Positions 45,219-54,442 are shown, counted from the first letter of the stretch. The stretch: 64,000 nt of DNA from Novosphingobium lentum NBRC 107847 (GCF_001590965.1 NZ_BCTW01000001.1:186001-250000), one strand, 5' to 3'. The notes: generated from the sequence alone by a model not told the origin. Program-made: numbers and translations.

Positions 45219-46256
45219 ATGGACCGATCGATGCCCGGCCCCCTGCTCCGCACGCTGCGCGGTGAAAACCTTGCTTCCCGTCCCGTCTGGCTCATGCGCC
45301 AGGCCGGGCGCTATCTGCCCGAGTACCGCGCCTTGCGCGCCGAAAAGGGCGGTTTCCTCGAACTGGTCTACGATGCCCCGGCAGCGGCGGAGATCACCCT
45401 CCAGCCGATCCGGCGCTTCGGCTTCGACGGCGCGATCCTGTTTTCGGACATCCTGATCGTGCCGTACGCGATGGGGCAGAACCTGTCGTTCGTCGCAGGC
45501 GAAGGCCCGCGCCTCTCGCCCCGGCTGCTGGATACCGCGCTGATTGCCCTCAGGGCCATGCCTGAGCGCCTCGCGCCGATCTATGACACCGTACGGCAGG
45601 TTCGCGCGCAGCTGTCCCCTGACAGGACCCTGCTGGGCTTTGCGGGCAGCCCATGGACCGTGGCGACGTACATGGTCGCAGGCGAGGGCAGCCGCGACCA
45701 GGCCGACACCCGCGCCATGGCCTATCGCGACCCGGGCGCGTTTGCCGCCATCATCGACGCGATCACCGCCGTGACGATCGAATACCTCGCCGGCCAGATC
45801 GAGGCGGGCGCCGAGGCGGTGCAGCTGTTCGACAGCTGGGCCGGCACGCTTGCGCCCGTCGAATTCGATCGCTGGGTGATCGCGCCCAACGCAGCGATCA
45901 CCGCCGCGATCAAGGCGCGCTATCCGCAAGTCCCGGTGATCGGATTTCCCAAGGGCGCGGGCGAAAAGCTGGTGGCCTATGTCCAAGGCACCAAGGTCGA
46001 TGCGGTCGGCATCGACGAGACGATCGATCCGAAATGGGCGGCCAAGGCGTTGCCCGCCGGGCTGCCGGTGCAGGGCAACCTCGATCCGCTGCTGCTGCTG
46101 GCGGGCGGGGAGGAGCTGTCCGACCGCACCCGCGCGATTCTCGACTGCTTTGCCGACCGGCCGCACGTGTTCAACCTGGGCCATGGCATCGGCCAGTTCA
46201 CGCCGGTGGCGCATGTCGAGCACTTGCTGGGCGTGGTGCGCAACTGGCGGGCGTGA
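45219..46256 (+). CDS. hemE: Uroporphyrinogen decarboxylase
   Basis: A 345-residue HemE, removing four carboxyl groups from uroporphyrinogen III in haem synthesis. Motifs: RPVWLMRQAGRYLPEYR near the N terminus (arginines binding the substrate), ILFSDILIVPYAMG with the catalytic aspartate, GFAGSPWTVATYM, QLFDSWAG, and the C-terminal NLGHGIGQFTPVAHV. The ATG at 45219 follows the AT-rich edge of the probable origin. hemJ follows after a 160-base gap holding inverted REP elements. Confidence 0.97.
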   Translation: MDRSMPGPLLRTLRGENLASRPVWLMRQAGRYLPEYRALRAEKGGFLELVYDAPAAAEITLQPIRRFGFDGAILFSDILIVPYAMGQNLSFVAGEGPRLSPRLLDTALIALRAMPERLAPIYDTVRQVRAQLSPDRTLLGFAGSPWTVATYMVAGEGSRDQADTRAMAYRDPGAFAAIIDAITAVTIEYLAGQIEAGAEAVQLFDSWAGTLAPVEFDRWVIAPNAAITAAIKARYPQVPVIGFPKGAGEKLVAYVQGTKVDAVGIDETIDPKWAAKALPAGLPVQGNLDPLLLLAGGEELSDRTRAILDCFADRPHVFNLGHGIGQFTPVAHVEHLLGVVRNWRA

Positions 46257-46266
46257 GGCTGGAAAA

Positions 46267-46347
46267 AACGTCGTCCCGGACGTGATCCGGGACCGCTGGC
46301 GGGAAACCGCATACGGCCAGCGGTCCCGGGTCGAGCCAGGGGTGACG
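46267..46347. repeat. Paired inverted REP elements forming a long hairpin
   Basis: Two GTCCCGG-type REP copies in opposite orientation. The first has stem GTCCCGGA (46273-46280) and TCCGGGAC (46286-46293). The second, reversed, begins near 46318. The inner arms 46284-46300 and 46316-46332 are complementary at 16 of 17 positions. The element sits between hemE and hemJ, like BIMEs of enterobacteria. Confidence 0.75.
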
Positions 46348-46416
46348 GAATATCCGGCTGGAAATCGCGTAATCCAGCCTCTACCGAAAGCCGCCACACC
46401 GCGCTAAACCCCCATC

Positions 46417-46860
46417 ATGCTACAGGTGCTTGCGATGCTCTACCTCTGGCTCAAGGCCGGGCACATCATCTTCGTGATCTTCTGGATGGCCGGGCTGTTC
46501 ATGCTCCCGCGCTTCTTCGTCTACCATCAGGAAGCCGCGCCCGATTCGCCCGAAAACGCGGTGTGGATCGATCGCGAGGCCAAGCTGCTGAAGATCATCC
46601 TGTGGCCGTCGCTGGTGGTGGTGTGGCTGCTGGGGCTGGCGCTGGCGATCAGCAGCGGGGCGTTTTCGCAGGGCTGGTTCCATGCCAAGCTGGTGCTGGT
46701 GCTCGTGCTCACCGGCTACCATGTCTGGCTGGCGTCCTATGCCACTGCGCTGGCGCAGGGGGTGCGCAAGTTTGACGGCAAGCGTTTGCGGCTGGTCAAC
46801 GAAGTTCCGGGCATCGCTGCGGCGCTGATCGTGATACTGGTCGTGCTCAAGCCGTTTTGA
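46417..46860 (+). CDS. hemJ: HemJ protoporphyrinogen oxidase
   Basis: A 147-residue membrane protein with four helices. The HemJ features are LYLWLKAGHIIFVIFWMAGLFMLPRFFVYH (histidines about 16 and 37) and a second-half KLVLVLVLTGYH with lysine and histidine near 90-100. HemJ oxidises protoporphyrinogen IX in bacteria lacking HemG and HemY; the histidine and lysine residues are needed. hemE upstream supports a haem operon broken by the REP pair. Confidence 0.93.
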   Translation: MLQVLAMLYLWLKAGHIIFVIFWMAGLFMLPRFFVYHQEAAPDSPENAVWIDREAKLLKIILWPSLVVVWLLGLALAISSGAFSQGWFHAKLVLVLVLTGYHVWLASYATALAQGVRKFDGKRLRLVNEVPGIAAALIVILVVLKPF

Positions 46861-46925
46861 TCCCCAACCTTTTCCGACCCCAACCCTTTCCGACCCAGAC
46901 CCTCGTTGATGGAGCCTGCCCCGCG

Positions 46926-47282
46926 ATGCTGATCCTGCCCTTGCTTGCCGCCACGATGGCCGCGCCGGCCACGCCCGTCGATGCCGCCAATGCGCAGGAT
47001 GTCGCGTGCATCGCCCTGTTTGCGGCCGCCGCCGGCAATTCGACGGACAAGGACCAGGCCGGCACGATCGCCGCGTTCATGTATTACCTCGGCCGGATCG
47101 ATGCGCGCGCGCCCGGTTACGATCTGGAAGGTCACCTGGTGGCGCTGCTGTCCGACGAGGCCTATCTCAAGGACCAGCTGCCCAAGGATGGCGAGCGCTG
47201 CGGCAAGGAACTTTCGCAGCGCGGCAGCGAGCTCGACAAGATTGGCAAGGCGATGTCGGCGATCGGCCAGCCCGCCAAGTAA
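46926..47282 (+). CDS. Small secreted protein of unknown function
   Basis: A 118-residue protein from ATG 46926. A signal peptide spans about residues 1-19. The mature part is mainly helical, with two cysteines (ACIALF and GERCGKEL) that may form a disulfide in the periplasm. No family recognised. It lies between hemJ and rho in the same direction, 65 bases after hemJ. Confidence 0.65.
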   Translation: MLILPLLAATMAAPATPVDAANAQDVACIALFAAAAGNSTDKDQAGTIAAFMYYLGRIDARAPGYDLEGHLVALLSDEAYLKDQLPKDGERCGKELSQRGSELDKIGKAMSAIGQPAK

Positions 47283-47556
47283 GCCGGGTGGCGCAAGTAA
47301 CCGGGATGCGGGGGGGCCGGGTGGACCAACTCCCGGTTTGGCCGCAGCGAATACCGTGTGGCACGAATGCGGGACGGCGCCGGATTGACGGCGCGGCCCC
47401 GACGTCCTATTTCGCAGCTGTCTTCTGACACCGTCCCTTCCGGTGACGAGCGGCCGCCTTGTTCGCGACCGCCGGGTCTGCTTTCTCCAAGCCCCATGAC
47501 CTCGCAGCAACCCTGCGCGCCGGCCAGCTCCCTACGATTTCGGAAAAACCAGAATC

Positions 47557-48813
47557 ATGCATCTCAAAGAACTCAAGAAAACCACCCCCGCCGCGCTGGT
47601 CGAAATGGCCGAGGAACTGGGCGTCGAAGGCGCCAGCACGCTGCGCCGCCAGGACCTGATGTTCGCCATTCTCAAGGAAGTGGCGGAAGACGGCGAGGAA
47701 ATCCTCGGCATCGGCACGATCGAGGTTCTGTCCGACGGCTTCGGCTTCCTGCGCAGCCCCGAGGCGAATTACCTCGCCGGCCCCGACGACATCTATGTCT
47801 CGCCCAACCAGGTCCGCAAGTTCGGCCTGCGCACGGGTGACACCGTGGAAGGCGAAATCCGCGCGCCCAAGGATGGCGAACGCTATTTCGCGCTGACCAA
47901 GTTGATCAAGGTCAACTTCGATGATCCCGAGGCGGTGCGCCACCGCGTGAACTTCGACAACCTGACCCCGCTCTATCCCGACAGCAAGCTGAACCTCGAC
48001 ACGCTCGATCCCACGGTCAAGGACAAGTCGGCGCGGGTGATCGACATCATCAGCCCCCAGGGCAAGGGCCAGCGCGCGCTGATCGTCGCCCCGCCGCGCA
48101 CCGGCAAGACCGTGCTGCTGCAGAACATCGCCAAGGCGATCACCGATAACCATCCCGAAGTGTTCCTGCTGGTGCTGCTGGTCGACGAGCGGCCCGAGGA
48201 AGTCACCGACATGCAGCGCAGCGTGAAGGGCGAGGTCATTTCCTCGACTTTCGACGAACCCGCCACGCGCCACGTACAAGTCGCCGAAATGGTCATCGAA
48301 AAGGCCAAGCGGCTGGTCGAGCACAAGCGCGACGTGGTGATCCTGCTCGATTCGATCACGCGCCTCGGCCGCGCGTACAACACCGTCGTTCCGTCATCGG
48401 GCAAAGTGCTGACCGGCGGCGTCGATGCCAACGCCCTGCAACGCCCCAAGCGCTTCTTCGGCGCGGCACGCAACATCGAGGAAGGCGGCAGCCTCTCGAT
48501 CATCGCCACCGCGCTGATCGATACCGGCAGCCGCATGGACGAGGTGATCTTCGAAGAGTTCAAGGGCACCGGCAACTCGGAAATCGTGCTCGACCGCAAG
48601 GTCGCCGACAAGCGCATCTTCCCCGCGCTCGACGTGGGCAAGTCGGGCACGCGCAAGGAGGAACTGCTGGTCGAAAAGGACAAGCTCGCCAAGATGTGGG
48701 TGCTGCGCCGCATCCTCATGCAGATGGGCACGATCGATTCGATGGAATTCCTGCTCGACAAGATGAAGGATTCCAAGACCAACGAAGACTTCTTCGCGAC
48801 GATGAACCAGTAA
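47557..48813 (+). CDS. rho: Transcription termination factor Rho
   Basis: A 418-residue Rho. The N-terminal [21 protein letters not shown] helix bundle is followed by the RNA-binding cold-shock domain ([22 protein letters not shown]). The ATPase has Walker A APPRTGKT (about 180-187), Walker [16 protein letters not shown] and the secondary-site [14 protein letters not shown]. It is a hexameric helicase that ends untranslated transcripts. The 274-base leader (47283-47556) has no gene and may serve autoregulation, as in other bacteria. Confidence 0.98.
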   Translation: MHLKELKKTTPAALVEMAEELGVEGASTLRRQDLMFAILKEVAEDGEEILGIGTIEVLSDGFGFLRSPEANYLAGPDDIYVSPNQVRKFGLRTGDTVEGEIRAPKDGERYFALTKLIKVNFDDPEAVRHRVNFDNLTPLYPDSKLNLDTLDPTVKDKSARVIDIISPQGKGQRALIVAPPRTGKTVLLQNIAKAITDNHPEVFLLVLLVDERPEEVTDMQRSVKGEVISSTFDEPATRHVQVAEMVIEKAKRLVEHKRDVVILLDSITRLGRAYNTVVPSSGKVLTGGVDANALQRPKRFFGAARNIEEGGSLSIIATALIDTGSRMDEVIFEEFKGTGNSEIVLDRKVADKRIFPALDVGKSGTRKEELLVEKDKLAKMWVLRRILMQMGTIDSMEFLLDKMKDSKTNEDFFATMNQ

Positions 48814-48854
48814 GGGTACCCACAGGTGCAGGGCGCGGATCGCGAGCGTTCAAG

Positions 48855-48888
48855 AGGCCATCCGGGAGCAGTTCCGGGTGGCCTTTTT
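48855..48888 (+). terminator. Intrinsic terminator of rho
   Basis: Stem AGGCCATCCGG (48855-48865) pairs with CCGGGTGGCCT (48873-48884 region) with one G-U wobble, followed by TTTTT. It begins 42 bases after the rho stop codon. This is the clearest intrinsic terminator in the window. Confidence 0.88.
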
Positions 48889-49024
48889 GCTGGGGTTTTG
48901 GAGGGTGGGCGAGGGCGGTGATTACACACTCAGCCCAGACAATGAGCGCCGCTCACCCATCTCCCCACACCCGCTCGTCCTGAGCCTGTCGAAGAACGCA
49001 AGCCAATCTCGCCTTCACCCATCT

Positions 49025-49043
49025 TGCTGAACTCGTTTCAGCA
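49025..49043. repeat. REP-like hairpin TGCTGAA/TTCAGCA
   Basis: TGCTGAA (49025-49031), loop CTCGT, TTCAGCA (49037-49043). It resembles the common sphingomonad family of intergenic elements of the form NCCTGAAACNAGTTCAGGN. Confidence 0.65.
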
Positions 49044-49085
49044 TCCATCGTGCAGCCGGAACCGGCGGTGCGAGCGGAAAAATGG

Positions 49086-49106
49086 ATCCTGAAACAAGTT
49101 CAGGAT
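49086..49106. repeat. REP-like hairpin ATCCTGAA/TTCAGGAT
   Basis: ATCCTGAA (49086-49093), loop ACAAG, TTCAGGAT (49099-49106), followed by GACGGGTGAA. Same element family as 49025-49043 in opposite sense. Confidence 0.7.
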
Positions 49107-49163
49107 GACGGGTGAAAAGTGACGGAGCATTGTAGGACGACGGCGTCGCTCGCGATGCCTGGG

Positions 49164-49733
49164 TCAACGGTTTTGGGCTGGCTCGCTCGATCCAGCGAGC
49201 AACGCGATCAACCCGATCAAGGTGGCCAAGTAAAGCAGGTTGCTGAAGAAGATGGATAAAAACAGCGGCATATCGGGGGAGACCCCAGTGGCTACAGTAG
49301 CAAACATTCGCGGCATCTCGACCGAGGAATAGATTATAAAGGGAATGGGCATCAGTCCCCAAAAGCCCGACTTTCCTCGATCACGGAGTCTTCGAACCAC
49401 GGCTGCTGCAAAGAGCAAAATTGCCATGCCGAAGGTAACGGCCAGGAAAAGCGCTATCGAACCGGCAGGCATAAACTCAGGGTGGTTACCTTGGACTGAG
49501 ATTGAGTATTGCCCAGGTCCGCTGATCACCGTTGCTTGATCTGGGTGTTGGACGGCAAATTCCTGCATCGCCTGCATCGTATGTACCATCATGGGCGCCA
49601 AGATAATCATTCCTGCCGCGATGGTGATGCCAAACGCGACGGCCGCGTAAGGCCAAAAGCTTGCACGGTCCTCGCGGCCCGTAAAATCTAACAACTTCTT
49701 GAAATGTTCTCCGAGCTTCACGGTTGCTGACAT
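49164..49733 (-). CDS. DUF805 membrane protein
   Basis: A 189-residue protein with four membrane helices. The DUF805 hallmarks are LLDFTGREDRASFWPYAAVAF at the N terminus (the GRxxRxxFW motif) and VVRRLRDRGKSGFWGLMPIP in the middle (RRLHDxGxSGWW-like). Function unknown; related proteins are inner-membrane. Composition is more AT-rich than the flanks, suggesting later acquisition or lower constraint. ATG 49733. Confidence 0.85.
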   Translation of the reverse strand: MSATVKLGEHFKKLLDFTGREDRASFWPYAAVAFGITIAAGMIILAPMMVHTMQAMQEFAVQHPDQATVISGPGQYSISVQGNHPEFMPAGSIALFLAVTFGMAILLFAAAVVRRLRDRGKSGFWGLMPIPFIIYSSVEMPRMFATVATGVSPDMPLFLSIFFSNLLYLATLIGLIALLAGSSEPAQNR

Positions 49734-49829
49734 GCTCTATCCCTCTGTTGCAAAGGCAAGTTTGCTATCACCACATGATCTCGTCAACCTTTTGATAACA
49801 CCATAGTTGCCGCTTCCCCCCCACCCCCA

Positions 49830-50216
49830 TCATGTATCCTCCAGCGCCACCGCCATCTTCTGCCACAGCAGGTTGATTGCCTGAATCGGCCGCACCATGA
49901 CCTTGAAGTCGACGATCCGGCCTTCGAGGTCGAAGCGGATCAGGTCGATGCCGTTGAGCGTCACGCCGTCAATCGTCGCGGTGAATTCGAGGCAGCATTC
50001 CGCGCCGTCGACCAGTTCGCGCACGTAGGTAAAGCTGCTGTCGGCAAACACCCGACCCGCCGCGCCGAGGTACATCACCACTTTGTCGCGCCCCACTTGC
50101 GGGGTGTGCACCACGGGCGAGTGAAACACCGCGTCCTCTGCCACCAGTTCGCGCAGCAGGTCCTCGGGACAGCCCGCGGTCATCGCGCGGTGCCAGGCGG
50201 CAAGACCAAGGTTCAT
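49830..50216 (-). CDS. SnoaL/NTF2-like protein
   Basis: A 128-residue single-domain protein with the NTF2-like cone fold pattern: N-terminal helix WHRAMTAGCPEDLLRELVAEDAVFHSPVV, then strands with FTYVRELVDGAECCLEFTATIDG and GIDLIRFDLEGRIVDFKVMVRP. Members are small isomerases, hydrolases or binding proteins. It begins 27 bases after the glutamate-synthase-like gene on the same strand and may be co-transcribed. Confidence 0.8.
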   Translation of the reverse strand: MNLGLAAWHRAMTAGCPEDLLRELVAEDAVFHSPVVHTPQVGRDKVVMYLGAAGRVFADSSFTYVRELVDGAECCLEFTATIDGVTLNGIDLIRFDLEGRIVDFKVMVRPIQAINLLWQKMAVALEDT

Positions 50217-50243
50217 GCTCGTTCTCCTTGCAAGGCGGCCTCG

Positions 50244-51863
50244 TTACACGGCGGCGGGCCGGAAGCTGCCGGTTTGCGCCATCGCCCAGTCGCGGCCCAG
50301 GCTGGTGCTGTGTGCGTCGGCGAGCAGCGCGCCGGGTTCGAGGAAGCTGTAGATCCGGTCGACCGGGTTCGATCGCGCCGAGTTCAGCCGTTGCATCAGG
50401 TGATGCGGCGCGATCTGCCACGGGTTGTCGAGGCCCATGGCGACCACGATCTCGCGCAGGCCCATCAGCGTGTGCTTCTGGAAGCTGGCGACGCGCGCGG
50501 CTTTGTCGGGCACCACCAGCCCGCGCTGGCGCGTGGGATCCTGCGTGGCGACGCCGGTGGGGCAGGTATCGGTGTGGCACTTCATCGACTGCACACAGCC
50601 CAGCGCGAACATGAAGCCGCGCGCGGCGTTGCACCAGTCCGCGCCGAGCGCGAAGTTCATCGCCATCCCCGCGCCCGAATGGACTTTGCCCGACGCGCCC
50701 AGCTTGACCTTGTCCTTCAGCCCGGTGCCGACCAGCGCGTTGCGCGCGAAGATCAGCCCTTCGCGCAAGGGGGTGCCGACCGAGTTGGACAGTTCGACCG
50801 GCGCCGCGCCGGTGCCGCCTTCCGCCCCGTCGATCACGACGAAATCGAGCGTGATCCCGGTTTCCAGCATCGCCTTGCAGATGGCGAGGAATTCATGGCG
50901 CTGGCCGATGCACAGCTTGATGCCCACCGGCTTGCCGCCCGACAGTTCACGCAATTGCGCCGCCCATTCGATCATCCCGCGCGGGGTCGAGAACGCCGAG
51001 TGCGCGGGCGGGGAGATGCAGTCCTTGCCGATGGTCACGCCGCGCGCCTCGGCGATTTCGGCGGTGACCTTGGCGCCGGGCAGCACGCCGCCGTGGCCCG
51101 GCTTGGCGCCCTGGCTCAGCTTGATCTCGACCATCTTGACCTGGTCGATGCTCGCGGTTTCGGCAAAGCGCCCGGCATCGAACGTGCCGCCTTCGACGCA
51201 GGCGCCGAAATAGCCGCTGCCCAGTTCCCAGATCAGGTCGCCGCCGAAGGTACGGTGATGGCGTGACAGGCCACCCTCGCCGGTGTCGTGGGCGAACCCG
51301 CCCTGCCTGGCGCCGTTGTTCAGCGCCATGATCGCGTTGGCCGACAGCGCGCCGAAGCTCATCGCCGAAATGTTGAGCAGCGCGGAGTCGTACGGCTGCG
51401 CGCACTGGTCGTTGCCGATGCGCAGCCGCCATTGCTCGGGCGCAGCGGCGTTGGGGGCGATCGAATGGGCGAGCCAGTCGTACTCGTCCGAATAGACGTC
51501 CAGTTCGGTGCCGAACGGGTGTGCATCGAGCGCACCCTTGGCGCGGGCATAGACCAGCGCGCGCTCGTCATGGTTGAACGGCCGCCCGTCGAGATCGCCC
51601 TCGACGATATAGGCGCGCGCGAACGGGCGCAGATCCTCCATGATCCAGCGCACCCGCGCCAGCAGCGGATAGTTGCGCCGCAGCGTGTGGTGCGTCTGGA
51701 AGAAATCGAGCACCGCGATCGCCAGCAGCGGCACCAGCACCAGCAGGGCCCACCGCGCCGGCGGCTCGATCACCGCCCACCCCGCCAGGACAAGCAGCAG
51801 CAGCGGCACCGCAAAGCGCGTGAGCAGGCCAGCGGAATCGTGCAGCTTGGCGGTGGGGATCAT
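50244..51863 (-). CDS. FMN-binding glutamate-synthase-family protein
   Basis: A 539-residue membrane-tethered relative of the glutamate synthase central domain. Two hydrophobic helices lie at about residues 15-50. The barrel has LNISAMSFGALSANAIMALN, HDTGEGGLSRHH, KPGHGGVLPG, and DFVVIDGAEGGTGAAPVEL binding FMN. Cysteines in GCVQSMKCHTDTCPTG match the [3Fe-4S] cluster motif. The glutaminase domain is absent, so it is not a complete glutamate synthase; the real substrate is unknown. ATG 51863. Confidence 0.9.
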   Translation of the reverse strand: MIPTAKLHDSAGLLTRFAVPLLLLVLAGWAVIEPPARWALLVLVPLLAIAVLDFFQTHHTLRRNYPLLARVRWIMEDLRPFARAYIVEGDLDGRPFNHDERALVYARAKGALDAHPFGTELDVYSDEYDWLAHSIAPNAAAPEQWRLRIGNDQCAQPYDSALLNISAMSFGALSANAIMALNNGARQGGFAHDTGEGGLSRHHRTFGGDLIWELGSGYFGACVEGGTFDAGRFAETASIDQVKMVEIKLSQGAKPGHGGVLPGAKVTAEIAEARGVTIGKDCISPPAHSAFSTPRGMIEWAAQLRELSGGKPVGIKLCIGQRHEFLAICKAMLETGITLDFVVIDGAEGGTGAAPVELSNSVGTPLREGLIFARNALVGTGLKDKVKLGASGKVHSGAGMAMNFALGADWCNAARGFMFALGCVQSMKCHTDTCPTGVATQDPTRQRGLVVPDKAARVASFQKHTLMGLREIVVAMGLDNPWQIAPHHLMQRLNSARSNPVDRIYSFLEPGALLADAHSTSLGRDWAMAQTGSFRPAAV

Positions 51864-51870
51864 GGTTCGG

Positions 51871-52569
51871 TCAGCCCAGGTTTTCGGCAAAGAACGCGGC
51901 GGTGCGGCCATCGGCCAGCGCGGCGCCCGCAGCATCGCGGCGGTTGCCGCCGGTCGCGGCAAAGCCGTGGTCGAGCCCGGGGTAGTCGTGCAGCGTCACC
52001 TTGGGCAGCGGATCGAGCCCGGCGTGCATTGCCGCCTGCGCTTCGGCACCGACGAGATGGTCGGCCATGGGCACGTGCAGCATCAGCGGGTGCGCGATCG
52101 CGTGGCTTTCGTTCAACATCTGGTCGATCATCACCCCGTAATAGCCGACCGACGCGCTGATGTCGGTGCGCGCCGCCGCCATGTAGGCCAGCCGCCCGCC
52201 CAGGCAGAACCCGACGCAACCGACTTTGGCCACGCCCTGCTCGCGGCGCAGCCAGTGGATCGCCGCCTCGATATCCTGCACGCCGAGGTCGGCATCGAAC
52301 TGGCCGAAATAGCCGAATCCTTCCTGCAACTGCTCGGGCACGTCGGGATCGAGCTCGACGCCGGGCGCGAACCGCCAGAAGATGTCGGGCGCCAGCGCGA
52401 GATAGCCTTGCGCGGCCCAGTCATCGCACTTGGCGCGGATGCCGGCGTTGACGCCGAAGATTTCGGGGATGACAATGATCGCGGCACGCGGTGCGGCGGC
52501 GGGCCGGGCAACGTAGACCGGGATCCGGCCCTCTGCGTTCAGCGCGGCAATCGTGGTGGTTTCACCCAT
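51871..52569 (-). CDS. Dienelactone hydrolase family protein
   Basis: A 232-residue alpha/beta hydrolase of the dienelactone hydrolase type. The nucleophile cysteine is in VGFCLGGRLAY (about 122-132), with aspartate and histidine expected in DHLVGAE and LDHGFAA. IPEIFGVNAGIR near residue 36 is the conserved oxyanion-side motif. It would open dienelactones or hydrolyse related esters. ATG 52569 is divergent from the DUF6489 gene. Its end is eight bases before the glutamate-synthase-like gene. Confidence 0.9.
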   Translation of the reverse strand: MGETTTIAALNAEGRIPVYVARPAAAPRAAIIVIPEIFGVNAGIRAKCDDWAAQGYLALAPDIFWRFAPGVELDPDVPEQLQEGFGYFGQFDADLGVQDIEAAIHWLRREQGVAKVGCVGFCLGGRLAYMAAARTDISASVGYYGVMIDQMLNESHAIAHPLMLHVPMADHLVGAEAQAAMHAGLDPLPKVTLHDYPGLDHGFAATGGNRRDAAGAALADGRTAAFFAENLG

Positions 52570-52690
52570 GTCGGTCGTCCTCTGCGTGGTTGTCGTTGGT
52601 CGATGGGAACCTTGGCCCTGCCCGTGGACTTTGCCAAGGCCTCGTGACAGTCTGCGGAAGCAGGGTTTTTCACCCCCGGGAGAGCGCGCC

Positions 52691-52957
52691 ATGAAAGTGA
52701 ATGTCGAGATCGAATGCACCCCCGAGGAAGCCCGCCGCTTCATGGGCCTGCCCGACGTGTCGAAAGCCAACGATGTCTATGTCGATGCCCTGTCCAACGC
52801 GATGAAGGGCGTTTCCAGCGTCGATCAGCTGCAGGATTACGCCAAGAAGATCGCGCCGATGGGCGAGATCGGGATGAAGCTGTTCCAGAACTTCATCGAA
52901 CAGGGCGCGGGCGCGGCGATGGCCGGCTTCGCCAACGCCGGCAAGAAAAAGGACTGA
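52691..52957 (+). CDS. DUF6489 family protein
   Basis: An 88-residue acidic/helical protein: KVNVEIECTPEEARRFMGLPDVSKAND at the start and FQNFIEQGAGAAMAGFANAGKKKD at the end. The pattern is the DUF6489 family, found next to mnmE in sphingomonads. Function unknown; a role as a phasin-like or chaperone-like helical protein is only a guess. ATG 52691, 121 bases from the divergent hydrolase. Confidence 0.75.
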   Translation: MKVNVEIECTPEEARRFMGLPDVSKANDVYVDALSNAMKGVSSVDQLQDYAKKIAPMGEIGMKLFQNFIEQGAGAAMAGFANAGKKKD

Positions 52958-52989
52958 CGTTGCGGCCCGCGCTGCGCTAACCGGCGGCG

Positions 52990-54294
52990 ATGGCTGAAAC
53001 CCTGTTCGCCCACACCATATTCGCCCTGTCGTCGGGAGGGCCGCCCGCCGGGATCGCGGTGATCCGCGTCAGCGGGCCGCAAGCCGGCGCCGCACTGCGC
53101 GCGCTGGCCGGTCGCCTGCCCAAGTCGCGCCGCGCAACATTGGCGACGCTGACCGATCCGCACGACCACATGCCGCTCGATTCCGCGCTGGTGTTGTGGC
53201 TACCCGGCCCCAGGACTGCCACGGGCGAGGATTGCGCCGAACTGCACTTGCACGGCGGCCGCGCGGTAATCGCGGCGGTCGAGCGCGCGCTGGCCCGCCA
53301 GCCCGGCCTGCGTCGCGCCGAGCCGGGCGAATTCACCCGCCGCGCGTTCGGCAACGGGCGGATCGACCTGGCCGAGGCCGAAGGGCTGGCCGACCTGCTC
53401 TCCGCCGAAACCGAACTGCAACGCCGCAGCGCGCTGGCCATGGCCGACGGCCAGTTTTCGCGCACGATCGAACACTGGCGCACCGCGCTGCTCGGCCTGT
53501 CGGCACGGATGGAAGCGGCGCTCGATTTCTCAGACGATGACGATGTCGGCGCGGACTTGCCCAAGGGCTTTGGCGAAGACTGCGGTGCGTTGGCGCAGGA
53601 ATGGCAGGAGTTCCTCGACCGCCCGCGCGCCGAACCGTTGCGCGAAGGCTTCCGCGTGGTGCTGGCAGGCCCCCCGAACGCTGGGAAATCCACCCTTTTC
53701 AATGCCTTGATCGAATCCGACGCGGCCATCACCGCCGCCGAACCCGGCACCACGCGCGACGTGCTGGTGCAGGCGGTGGCGATCGCAGGCGTGCCGTTCA
53801 GCTTCGTCGATACCGCCGGCTTGCGCGACGACGGCGCGGGCGAGATCGAGCGCATCGGCATTGCCCGCGCCCGCGCGGCGGCGGAACGCGCCGACCTCGT
53901 GCTGTGGCTCGGCCCGGAATGGGAGGGGCCACTGGGCGCACCACTGTGGGAAATCGCCGCGCAGTGCGATCGCCCGGGCGCGCACGGCAAGGCCGCGCCA
54001 TCGTTCCGCGTCTCGGCTCGCACCGGCGAGGGCATCGACGCCTTGCGCGCCGCGCTGGTGAAACGGGCGCGTGCGGCGTTGCCCGCGCCCGGCGCGCTGG
54101 CGCTCAACGCGCGCCAGCACCGCTTGCTGGACGAAGCAACGCAGGCGCTGACCGATGCCGCGCGCCAGACCGACCCGTTGCTCGCCGCCGAACACTTGCG
54201 CCTCGCCCGCCGCGGATTGGACCAGCTGGTCGGGCGAACGGGCACGGAGGACATGCTCGATGCGCTGTTCGGACGGTTCTGCATCGGGAAGTGA
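52990..54294 (+). CDS. mnmE: tRNA modification GTPase MnmE
   Basis: A 434-residue MnmE, which with MnmG installs the carboxymethylaminomethyl group on wobble uridine 34. The N-terminal domain begins DTIFALSSGG-like (HTIFALSSGGPPAGIAVIRVSGP). The G domain has GPPNAGKST (G1), GTTRD (G2) and DTAGLRDD (G3). The C terminus is FCIGK, whose cysteine is required. G4 is weakened: the normal NKxD is not seen in the expected region (CDRPGAHGKAAP), which is odd. It starts 32 bases after the DUF6489 gene. Confidence 0.95.
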   Translation: MAETLFAHTIFALSSGGPPAGIAVIRVSGPQAGAALRALAGRLPKSRRATLATLTDPHDHMPLDSALVLWLPGPRTATGEDCAELHLHGGRAVIAAVERALARQPGLRRAEPGEFTRRAFGNGRIDLAEAEGLADLLSAETELQRRSALAMADGQFSRTIEHWRTALLGLSARMEAALDFSDDDDVGADLPKGFGEDCGALAQEWQEFLDRPRAEPLREGFRVVLAGPPNAGKSTLFNALIESDAAITAAEPGTTRDVLVQAVAIAGVPFSFVDTAGLRDDGAGEIERIGIARARAAAERADLVLWLGPEWEGPLGAPLWEIAAQCDRPGAHGKAAPSFRVSARTGEGIDALRAALVKRARAALPAPGALALNARQHRLLDEATQALTDAARQTDPLLAAEHLRLARRGLDQLVGRTGTEDMLDALFGRFCIGK

Positions 54295-54327
54295 ATGCCC
54301 GCTGATTCGTCACACTTCCCCCACTCA

Positions 54328-54398
54328 TCCCGAGCGAAGTCGGGGGATCCGCACTCAAGTTAGCGTGTGGCGCGACGTGTCTCGACTTCGCTCGACAT
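54328..54398. repeat. REP-like palindromes between mnmE and mnmG
   Basis: First element: TCCCGA (54328-54333) pairs with TCGGGGGA (54340-54347) around GCGAAG. Second element: the TCTCGACTTCGCTCGACA stretch at 54380-54397, related to common sphingomonad GCGAAGTCGAG repeats. They lie between co-directional genes. Confidence 0.65.
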
Positions 54399-54442
54399 GA
54401 GCGGGAGTGGAGTGGAATTGAACGGGCAAGGACTACCCCAAT

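Larger units (their letters stand above)
48889..49163. other. Convergent gap with several REP-like elements
   Basis: The remainder of the 350-base gap between rho and the DUF805 gene. It carries a CTCGTCCTGAGCCTGTCGAAG element (given here as located at 48974-48994), a TGCTGAA/TTCAGCA hairpin (49025-49043) and an ATCCTGAA/TTCAGGAT hairpin (49086-49106). No coding signal. Confidence 0.65.
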
